From Colias croceus (lineage: Eukaryota; Arthropoda; Insecta; Lepidoptera; Pieridae), in NCBI RefSeq assembly GCF_905220415.1, contig NC_059553.1, positions 5,356,501 to 5,420,500 on the forward strand: a stretch of DNA of 64,000 nucleotides, in the 5' to 3' direction. Under the pieces are notes generated by a model. The model was not told the DNA's origin, made no database searches, and saw only the letters and a program-made list of their open reading frames with translations. Numbering within the stretch: the first letter of the stretch is position 1; each line of letters opens with the position of its first letter. Of this stretch, positions 27,801 to 39,800 are shown piece after piece. The translations under genes and the position numbers were made by a program.

Positions 27801-30800
27801 ATTAAGCCAAATCAATTTGAATCATCTTCTTCGACAAACACCAACTTTCTTGCACGAAGTCCGACAGTTCGTCTTACAGCACGTTTTCTTGGTGTCGATT
27901 TCACAACTTGGACTGGTGATGATGAAGAAGCCGCTGTTGATGATGATGACGATGATGATGAAGGCTTTCCTTCGGGAGAAAACTCCAAATTTGGTGAAGG
28001 CATTTTTACACTGGTGAAGGCATTAGGAGTTGAGGTTCTGGGTCGACTCAATCTTGTTAACTTCCTCTTCTTAGATACAGAATTGTATTTTTCAATACGT
28101 TCACCGAGTAGGTCACAAATTTGAGACAAACTAATTTCCATTTTGAAAAATAATGGTGTCGTTCTATGTGCACGAATCAAAGGAGCGATGGTAACTGATG
28201 CTAATTGAGAAATAATATTGTCTTATATACTATGTAAACTAATTAAACTGTTGTCTATTAGGAATTACTCCTCTAATTATTTCATAAACAAATTAATTAA
28301 CGAATGAAAGTCAATTGATTTCAGGATAATTAAGTAAGCCATTAACTAATGACCGACATAAACTACCGTGTGAGATTTTTGATCCCAGAGTTTATTCGTC
28401 ACTTTGAATTTTACCACAATAATACGATAATAAAAATCTTGTTAAAAATTATTGTGTAAATTAATAAACTTTTACATATGTATTATTCAATCATTAGATT
28501 TAGATTGTTTGTAAAATGACTAGTAACTAGATAAATACTGAATGTAGAATTCGGTTATAGAATCGTATTTGGTTTGATATATGATATTCATTCATGATAT
28601 TCATATTTGGTTTGATATGTGTAGAAACTAAAATGAAACTTGAGTTATTACAATTAAACATTATAAACCGATATTACTCCCATAATTGGTCCTAACTCTT
28701 ATGGTAAAGTTATCTTGACATCTTGTTATTTTGATACCTGTCCCATCTGGAGAAAGATCCATCCTTACTACAAAACATTACCACGCTCAGAAATTGTATG
28801 AGGACCTAAAAATCTTTTCAACAATCTCTTCAGAATAAACTGTCAAGAGCAGGCTATCTATTCTCAGACTTCACAACGGTCAACGCTATCGCCTCAGCAT
28901 ATGCTTATGAGCCAGCTAAGATAAGGAATAAATCGTGACCACCGTCTTCATAAATCATCTCTCGCTTCCTATTGTTAGTGTAGATTCTCTAAACAGGTGG
29001 GCTTGCATTTATGTGCTAATCTGATTAAAAAACCTACAAGCACCGTTTATCTCATTTTAATACAACATTTATAGACAGAACATGAAATTTAGCTGCGGAA
29101 TTATTTTAATATCTTGATTTATTACTGGAAATAAAATGTTTTGCGTGTGTCGGTCTATTTTAATTTTCCTAAGCATTCTATAATTAAAGTAATGAATGTT
29201 TTTCATACTTTTTGATGGTGTTATTCTAAGGGCTTTGTTCATACTAATTAACACATGCGTGTAATAAATTGATCTCTCAATGAATACGTATCCTAAGTAC
29301 CGTAGTATTAAATTACACAAATTACATTATTCGATTACCATTATGAGAATAATGGTTTAAAATAGCACAATGTCGGAAGTAAGGATTTAGGTCTGTCCGA
29401 GGCATATGGAGCTAATCGATGTGCGGGATATCTCATATCCTTGTCATTATAAGATCCTGGATCTAATTAGTGATTGAAGCCAGGAAGTACACGTGTTTAT
29501 CTAGATATTGTACAGAGCAGGATAATCGGATGAGTGTGTTTTGAGCGCGCTATTTGTAAAAGAGATACTTCATTAAGGAATAAGATTTTTTGGGAAATAT
29601 AATTCTTGAAGCGATAGAATTCGATAAATTAGCCTTTCTTGTTATGAAGCATGTATATTTATGCGTAATAATCTTTCTTATGTAGAGTATACTGCACTAA
29701 AAATCTAAAAAAATCATAATTTAATTTAGGTAATCGAAAATATAAGTATATTTTCGATTGAACCTATGAAAAAATATCAAATTAGTTTGTTATATGTTCC
29801 ATAGTCCATACGCGGTTCAAACATTACATTACTTATTAATGATATAACTTAAATTCCTAATTGCACTGGATTTCTATTAAAATCAAAACGTTCTATAAAT
29901 ATAGAAACAGACGTTATGGGACTATTATCTAAACAAACAATTGCATAAGTGAAATCAAGCTGAATAAACAAGATAAATTCGTACTGTATGACATATCGGA
30001 AACATGTATGTTTGTTCAAAGGATAGCCGTAACTGATGGAATTTTGTTATTACAGGTTCATCGCTTTTGCCGCCCCGCTTACTAATGCTGAAAATGCTAA
30101 CACAGAAGTTGGATTACCGGTATGTAAATTAAATATGTAATTATTCTATGTCTACAATAGGTATTCATTACATAATTATTAATTATTCAATTAATATAAA
30201 TATGTACAATAATAATACAATATTGTTGGTCGACCGGTAGGTACTACAATGTTCCATAGACATTTGGATTAAAAAAAAAACAATCGCTAAATTTCAATGA
30301 CTCGCAAATCGCAATATTCATTTTTGAAAATGGAATTCCATTATTGTCATATAGGTTTTTTATATTGTTTATGATATAGATAAAAATTATAATTGCATGT
30401 TCTTTTTTTAAATCGTCATAAACGTCAAAAAAATTCAATAGATAGGTAGTGAGATATGTAGTGAATTTCAAACAAATTGCAATTTTAAAAAAAGTTATGT
30501 AATTCACTTAAAAAAATCAAGACAAAGATTCAATTAAATACTAATAGATACAACACGAGATACCAAGTTCACATTAATAATTGTAAGTACTAAATTTAAA
30601 TGACTCAAACAATTAATACATGATCAATTTACAAAACTGAATATGCATCGAAATGCGATATTTAATTACAATATCGCCGATTGGATTTACAAGAAGGTCA
30701 ATAGTATGACAGGTATCGATACCACATCCGAATTTGTGAATGACGTTGCTTGAAATTGATCAGTGTATCATTTATTTAATGAATTAAACTAATATTTGTC

Positions 30801-33800
30801 AATATCAGTGGCTTTTTGAATACATTATAGTAATTAGTTTCGAAGGCATGTTTATGATTTACAAATATTGGTGTTATAGTTTGTAACTACGTAACTGTAC
30901 GCTCTGAAGGATGTAAGGTCATGTTATTTTTTTTAATGGATAAAAATTATGAATGGCCAGCCTCTTGTAAGCTTAATTATTACATTTTTTTTAGTATCCC
31001 ACTTGTCAGAGAATTATAATTACTACTTTATTGTTATTATAAAATATAAAACCAGATAAGATTTGTTTTTAATTTGAAACTTAAAATTATTAAATACATT
31101 CAGCAATAAAACTGTGGTTAGAAAAATGAAAATTAAAAAAAAAATGCATTTCAAATTTCGAACGAACCGTTAGTAATCTCTAGACGTTTTTGAGATCATT
31201 TAACTTTTAACTAAAACTACTTACAATTATTTAGTGTTTAATTCAAAAATATCTATCTACAAAACGTCGTGGCCAAGCTTGTTATATTATTATAATTTAA
31301 CTCCGTCGTGATTGTAGTACGTGAGGGGAGGTGCAGGTGAAATGGCAATGACATTAACTAGTGAATTCAAGTGTTATTTAATTTCTGGAAATGCAATATA
31401 ATTAAATGAAGATGGGAGATAAAACATCGTATGAGATAAAATGAAGTAAATAACACAAATAAAACATTTTGTTAGAATAGGTACATTAATGTAAAAAATA
31501 AACATTCATAATAATTGTAAAGAGGTAAGTTTTGCAAGTTTTCCCAGTTTTTTTTGGAAGCAATAAGAACTGGATGATAATAGTTTCTGTAAATTATATT
31601 TTTCCTGGTAAGAAAGACTTATGGTCTTACTAATAAAATGTTACATTCGCTATGCAATGGATTAGTTATTGCAATAACCTGTCTTGTTTTTATGATTGAC
31701 GTTTCATGTGAGCAAGAGCAGGACACAGCTATGGTAGAAAATAGTAGAAAATTTTCCATTGTTTAATTTTTTATTAGTAAGGCCATATTATGTATTTATA
31801 TATTTTTATATAATAAAATATTACATGATAGTTTTTAATGGGGGCACCTAATTAATTTTATAGCTTGCTTTAAAATTGAATTTGTTTTCATAAAAACAAG
31901 CTATCTACTGTTTCGTGAATATAAACGATAATTTGCAAAACTCCGTTAACACTCAAGCGTACGAATTTAAAACATGATTTATGTCTAATTACAAGTGTTT
32001 GCCCTTTTGGCTTCTGTCGGCATCTGTTGCCTAATGTCACATGTTCGATTTGCTAAGCGGTATGCTTTGCTTACGTCAATGACCTATCAATATTTCCAAT
32101 CAATACAAATGGGTTGGTCGACCGTACTACAATGTTGATGTGATCGCGTAATTAATAAAAAGTATGTATTTTTTGTAAGAATGTAGTACATAACTTATGT
32201 ACCTAGTAGGGAATTGAACCAAATGTTTGGTGAAATCAGTAGGTTTCTAATAGCTTTTGAAAAAATACATCATAGAGTCAAATATATTTATCGTTATCGA
32301 GGGAAAATTCAAGATACTTAAAATGTTAATATTAATTATGAATTTTATACAAAAAACTAAGTATTTTGTAGCTTAAAATTGCTGTTAGCATTATAATTTA
32401 GTTCCAAGAAGAACTGAAGACTTCTATAATAGTTTTTCTTTCTCTCACAAGTTTTAATTGTCTTTTGGTTATGACTGAAGTTGGGAGCTGCAACTAATTT
32501 GAAAGCAGTAAAGTTCAGACAGTTTCAGCTACAGTTCAAAGATGTAGTAAAGATCTCTTAAACGCAAAATGTTTAAATACTTTTTACCAGACTGCGAAAG
32601 AATGGTTATGTTTTTCGAGTGTTCGTTTGTGTATTTCTTTGGTACTTTTGCAGACCAAACCGCTGGCGCTGGACGGATTTTAACTTATAAGGTGTCGTTG
32701 TAATCCTCAGAATGGTGGTACTTACAGGCTATATAAATTTTCAGTTGGGATGAATGTAACCGCTTTATTGTACACCATTACAAATAGGAAAACATACGTT
32801 TGTACAAAAAAATGTACCTACAAATGGTTTTTTTGTTTTCATTGTAATAACAATTCTTTTGTATGTAATTTCAGCACCAAAGCGAAATATCGCGAACGAA
32901 TCTAACGAATATGTACGCGTGGAGCTCCTGGGGCACTTGGAGCGCCTGTTCGAAGACTTGCGGTGGTGGTGTGGCCGTGCAGGAGCGGCAGTGTCTTCCA
33001 CGGGATCCTACCAGGTATATAAAAAAAATTAAACATAAAAAAGCCTTCATTAATTCCAATAGCATTTACTTTACATATTTAAATTCTGATAATAATTAAT
33101 AATTATGCTATATGGACACTTAATGATCTAAGGGACAAGGTACATGTAGAATAAGAAAATACCATAAGCAAGACGTAATAAGTGTTTTTGTAAAAAATTT
33201 TCGCATAATTTTTTGAAAAGTTTCTGTCCTGATATGATTTTTTCATTAGGGTGCGTCGGGGGCTGAAGCTAGTAAATTTTAATCCCACCAAAAACATAAA
33301 TGTAAAAATTGGAGCCGAGTTCAATCGTTGACTTAATTTGCTAGTTTTTAGAACCTCACAAAATATAAACGGTATGTAAAACTAGCCTCATCAAATTATG
33401 GGGTTCAATAGGTCATTAGTTGTTTGCTTTGTGAAAATAATTATATTATTCAAATTAAAAAAGTTATATTTTGGAATAAACATTGTTCTCTAAGGGAAAA
33501 TAAAACAATTGAGTTTTCAGTCAGCCTAAGAACTTAATACCTACATCTTTGTAAATAAATTTCTGGACTGTCTGCAGAACTTGGCACACATTTAGATCTC
33601 ATTTCTTTTTTTGGCAAATTAAGTCAACGATTGAACTCGGCTCCAATTTTTACATTTATGTTTTTGGTGGGATATCATTACTTTTTGTACAGAAAATTAC
33701 TCTGCAAATTTGATTTACTTTATAAATATAATACTTTTTATATACGATTTTTTTTTCTTGCGGTTTCTCTGTATGGTTTGTTTAGTATTATTTTCTATAT

Positions 33801-36800
33801 TTTCTTGTATGTTAGCGCACATTGCCCCGTCATTATCTGCAATTTTTTAAACTCGTTTTAAAGATTACATGATTTTCTAAACATCCAGCGTGAATTTGTA
33901 CACACACTATTACCAAGATGCAAAGATCGTTGTAGAAGAATCGTCGCCTTACTCCATGACGTTACGGTATTGCCATGACGCGATCTTGAAATTTTACTCC
34001 AAACGCGCATGTTTCACTCATATTAATATTACGCAAATGAAATCATTTCGACCTTCGACGAAGCCTTCTTCCATTACACCATTTATGGTAATTATTTTTG
34101 CATGCTTGTATTGGCTAAACATGTTTGTGCTTTATTAATATAATTGTATCACCATTGAATACCATGTTTAAAGCAAAATAAAGATTTTATTTATTTATTT
34201 ATTTATTTACACTGAAATTAAAACTAAACTAAACACTCATAAATAAAGAATAAATAAATGTGAATATGTAAAATTATATATTATTTTTAACTGTATGAGC
34301 AATAAAGGCGATATTTTTATTACAATTTTCTTTTATTTTACGTTTAATAACAGTTTTGAATAAATAAATCATGCAATCGAAGTAATCCGCCCTAGCGATA
34401 CTAGCGCGAGTGAGTGTGATGTCAGAGGCGCTTCGAATCTACAGATGTTTCGTCCTAAAATATGTAAACTTCAATAATCTATATCTTAGTCATTTATTGA
34501 TGGATTTCAAATTTTTTTTCGGCCACTGATTAGTTTTGATCTATTTTTTAAGACTAGTAAGGTGAATATACTATTTCCTTTTTTTTTAAACTTTTCCATT
34601 TTTCCATACAAACAAAATTTATGTCATTGAAAAAAAAATTAAATACAAATAAATTCAGTATTTTCTGATTTTTTCCTTTGTACACTCACTATTACCTAGT
34701 TGATTACAAAATTTGAACTTTCTAGGTCATCTGGAAGTGGGTTAGGTTTTGTATATGTCTATAAGTCAGTCAGTCTTAAAAATTGCGATTTTTGGATATT
34801 AATATCTACGCAACTGTTTAATCTGTATTTATGAAATTTAAGGTTCTTGTTTATCTTGAGGTCCTCTTGATATGTACCAAATTTGGTTTATATAACTTAA
34901 ATATTTTTCGAGTTATAAGGGGGTGAAAAGTGGCTCGAAATGGTTCGTGTAAATATACACACGGCTGCTGCTCGCCAGTTCTCTTCGCTTGAACTCGGCT
35001 TGACACGCTGCCGCGTGTCTAGATTAATGTGTGATATTTTAACTAATTAAAAATATACATTGGCAGTATTATCAACAAATAAAATATAATACACCTACTA
35101 TTTAGGTTTGTCAATTTTATTATCAAGCAATTTCTTGTAGCAATATATAAGGTAGGATTTTATTTTATTTCTGTCGCATCAATAAAGGAAGTAGTTAGTA
35201 GACACGTTAGTCGTCAACACCACGCACCTTCAATAAAAATGGACTTGTTTTGATAAACACGACAGAACCGCCATGAATTTAGGTAGACATTGTTACAATA
35301 AGATTAAATTAACAAACAATAACAAACAATCTTCCAAGAGATTAATAAGACCCGTTATTTTTTTTTTGTTTGTTTGTTTTAGCATATTTTTTCATGTTTA
35401 TATAAATTAAGTATTAAGTAAAACAATAGCATATTTTTCATGTTTATGTAAAATATGTATATGTAAAGTATTATTGAAATATTATTTCCAAAAACATCAA
35501 ACTGTATATTTTTAAGTTTATCTCTAAAACAACATTATTACATACGAGAAAAAACAATGAATCAGAGCTTGAAGAAGATTAATGAATAGATGTGTTTGCT
35601 TTTAGAGATCCTTGACAATGCTACTAATTTGTATGTCCGTGATTAAGTATTTCTACAAATCGTTATAGATAGAGCGCTCTGACAATACAAAAAAAATATT
35701 AAATATTTTTATTTAAACATCGAAATGCGTTATATTTTACTATCTACCTATCTAGTTAATTCTGAAATTTTATATGATTACTTATTTTATTAAAATTTTA
35801 AAACGTTATTAAAATCAATTCAAAACAGTTGTTCGGAGGCTTAATATTACGACCTCAAAGACCTATTAGAAGTACAATGTAATAATTCGAAGAATTACTA
35901 TTTACTAGTAATAATTTAAGTTTATAGTTACATAATTAAATACTTCTTAATTAACTACGGAACTCCTGTTATGTGTCGTAACTTCATACTTAGTTCTTTT
36001 TCTTTTGTAAGCGGTGTCTTGATTGTTTCATTAATGGATCCAATACAAGCTATTTAGATACGATATGATATCGCATGTTGTTTTACAGTTTTAGCTATGT
36101 TTTTTATCGACTCATTAATATATTTTATCCGTGAGATCAAATTTAAGACGAAAATTAGGGGATCGATGTGAGAGTCATTATAATGTAACGTATTTAAGAG
36201 AAATAACTATGTACTAAATAGGTAGGTTATAATACAAAGACATAAATCGTTTAGTTAGTAATATTTTGGAATACCTCTATGATTTTTTTAAACATAAACC
36301 TTTTGAAAAATTATAAAAATAAAATTAATAAGGTTTCGTTTTTGCTAAGAAAAATGTAAGCATCAATATGTTTGTAACATGTATAGATCCATAACTTGTA
36401 CTTACTAATTGAGTACAATGAAAACCTGATAAGCGATAGATTCTCTCATCCAACGATTTCGTCGCGTGGTGCGCAGGCGCACCATAGATCATAGATCACA
36501 ATGATATCTAATGATACGCCGCTAGATCGATAAAAGGATCTATGCCCACCGCGGGAGAGCCTTCCACGCTATTGGATATTGTATAACTTTGGAATCTCGA
36601 TTCTATGTCACTATTTTATCTTATTATAATCAATCGAGATAACTCGAAACATATAGTATTACACTACATAGGTACCTTAACATAAATTACAGATAATTTT
36701 TCGAAGTGTTGTACAAAAATATTTTCATATTCAGTTTTGCTGCTGGCCACTACTGGTTTATGTACCTACGTACATAAAATAATTACTGAAAGAAATAACT

Positions 36801-39800
36801 GCCATTATTCGTAACATATCATAATATTATTACCTATCACTTTTACATAAAGTTACATTTTTGCAGGAAAAAATAACTCAATAGATTTATGGCACATACT
36901 CGTACATCTTACCTTAAGAATCTCAAATAAATTTACAAAACATAATCGAGTTCTAATAGTAAACGTTTGGTCAACGGGATCACAGCATGAGGGGCCACGT
37001 CGCGCCTTTGTAGTCGAGACATCATAATTTACCTCTTTCATGTCCTTGCCGAGTAAAAAAACTTGCGAGATGTACAAATAAGATACACGTAGATTCACAC
37101 GATAAAATAGTAAGTACAAGCTATAAATGTTGAAGTTTAAAGGAAAATCAATCAAATAGTACTTTTAGTAGTTGATAAGATATAACTTCTCCGAAACTAA
37201 GCACTTTTACTTCTAATAAATTATTTCATGGCCTAATTTACAGTGTGGTGTAAAGCTCGTTGTTAAGAAAACTTAAAAGTACTTACTTATTGAAAGATTC
37301 ATAAAGATCCTTTAAGATGCGATAAAGAAGAAATGGTAGTTAAGAAGGTAATCTTTTCTCATGTTTTATCCAAGCTTTTGTTTCATCGATTCAATGCCTT
37401 AGAACATAAGTATTTATTATTTCATCAAAACCTTGAGCGCCTCCACTTGAATTTTCTCTCTGAAATTCCTTCAAAAAATATGCCGAATAATTTATTAAAT
37501 TGGCCTGGGCTAGTTAACTTTGATACGAACCTTAGTAATGGCCACTTTTCTTTCTCCATAGTCCATATAAACACTTGAAAGCACTTAGCTAGAAACATTT
37601 TGCGCTAAATTGGGACTCATGTGCTTGTCGTTTCAGCTAGTGATGCTTGAATATTATCGTCTTGACACACTTTTCGGTATAAATATTAAATAGTATATTC
37701 ATAGCAGTTTTGAGATGTTTTAGTTTGGCCTGTTTAAAATCCTCGATAAAATATTAGCCAAGCTTCCATGTAACGTGCAATCCTTTCTCATCAAAATGTT
37801 GTGACAAAATCAGTATACAAAGAATTTAGCTTTGGAAAAGTTTACGATTTTATGTGATATTCACCAACCTACATGCGTACACAAAGCCTAAAATATAGCA
37901 GATGGCAAAGTTCAATACATTTTCTCTACTTTACGATGTATTGGACTTTACAATTTCTACTATAACTCCGTGGATAATAAACCTATGTCAAACAATAATC
38001 AAAGACCGTTTGACGTACTAACATTTTATAATAAAGCGATGTTCGTTTGTAAAACATAAGTACCGCTCTTCAAAGTTCAAGCCCATGCCGTCTTATTGAT
38101 GAACTAAACTTTCACATTTCCCACGAATCTATAACTGAATTAAATATAAAATTAACTGAATTTTGAGGTACTCTAGGCCTTTAATAAGTATGCAATGCAA
38201 CAGTTATTAAATGTTAATATTTTTTATACCAGAACCTATTACTAAGTAAAAAAATTTATACGCATCTCATCAAGTTTTCACTAAATAATATGTTTCTTTT
38301 TAACAGATTTATTACATAATATCTGTTAAAAAGAAACATATTATATTATTACATAATATCTGTTAAAAAGAAACATATTATTAGGTATAAGGTTTTGTAC
38401 ATACAAAACCTTATAATGTCTCATTTTAATGGTGTTTGTTTACAAAACATACTATATACACTGAGAACACTAAGATATATAAAAATCCTACAACTATTAT
38501 AGAATAATCGATATGATCATACAATTTTCAATGGAAAGCAAAAGTAATAATTTAAAGACTCTTTAACGGATTTAAACCCAGAACAAATAAATAGCATAAT
38601 CAGAACAATCGGAAATCCGTTAAAAAATCTTTAAAACCTATGATATGTATAGATAATACTCGCGTAAAATCAAACTCAATAAAATACTAGTATCTATTAA
38701 CTTTATTGTATTTATTTGTATTTACTAGTATTATATTTATTAAAACTTAATTGAATTTAAATTCAATTAAGCGGAATAACAATGATTACTTTTAATTCTT
38801 AATGAACATATTTTATCCGTTCTACACTACAGTATAGTAATTAAGTTTTGCTGCTTACCTACTTGAGATTCAATACACGAATCAATGATTTATTTCAATC
38901 TATTAAAGATAAGTAATTTGCATAATTGTATAATTAAAAGCCTGTTTAGTGAATCCAATAGAGTAATTACGAAATAGTATCCTTGCTCACCTTAAAGACG
39001 TAGAGCGTTTGCGTATAGTTTGTAAATTTAATACCTAATACGCATCACAAAGTTCAAAGCTTGGAAATTAATATAGTGCCTATTATTTGGGTGATCATGA
39101 CACATACGAACCGATACCCTACCCCGTAATACAAAAATGTTAATCCACACATAACATGCATATTCCCTAAATTACCATTGTCCTATATGATTACATAAAA
39201 GTGAAACAACCGTGTCCAATGTCCAAAATTGTGGCATCATCGCAATTGCTCCAGCGTCCACTTATCCAAGTGGTTCCAAATATTTCATTAGTTAGGCATT
39301 TCGGCAAGACCCGCTGACCCCCGCCCTCGAACATACAAAATTAAGGTAATATTGAACAAGTACAAGGCACAAACTCGAAGCTCTCCGAAGCTACATCGTA
39401 CTGTGATTGACGCACAATAATTTGAAGACCTTTTGCTAATGCACGATGCTTATCTCTTTGTTTGCACCGGTTTAAGAATTCTGTGTGAATGTTTGTTTGG
39501 GCCATTAGCGGTAACGCTGAGTCAGCGTGTATCGTTTTGAGCAATCGACGGGCGTCGTGTTAACAAGCATCGTATAGCTTGATTATGTAGACGAGACATA
39601 ATTGTAGTTTGTTGTTTATTAGATTTTTTTGTGCCTTTATCTTCTTCATACTTCTTTTGTCTTCAAAATGTTGCGACAAAAACAGTTTATTCTACTTTAA
39701 GCGAATAAGAATGAAATCAAAAGTATCTATTAATTACAGTCGTCTATACAGATTACAGACGTACGAAATAGTCCTTAAAATATAGGTAATACATTTTCCT

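Larger units (their letters stand above)
4923..30055 (+). other. first coding intron of the ADAMTS-like gene (25 kb)
   Basis: Bounded by gtaagt and ttacag. It contains repeat copies near 9.6 kb, 13.0 kb, 14.9 kb and 25.3 kb, a shared 44-base motif at 11.56 kb, short duplications, a (TA)n tract and two minus-strand intronless candidate genes (20.3-20.6 kb and 27.8-28.1 kb). The remaining stretches, such as 5000-8900, 15.4-17.8 kb, 21-24.8 kb and 28.3-30 kb, are AT-rich with no supported gene. Confidence 0.8.

Noticed and set aside
32765..33065. Minus-strand frames across the third coding exon
   Set aside because: They are antisense to the TSR exon and owe their openness to its composition.
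36465..36490. Palindrome ggtgcgcaggcgcacc
   Set aside because: Short, with no repeat ends or other signals nearby.
36853..37155. 100-codon minus-strand frame followed by a good donor (AAG|gtaaga)
   Set aside because: The middle section looks slightly coding-like, but there is no convincing acceptor, no recognisable domain and no partner exon.
39341..39544. 67-codon minus-strand frame
   Set aside because: It begins at a TTG, has no domain and no supporting signals.
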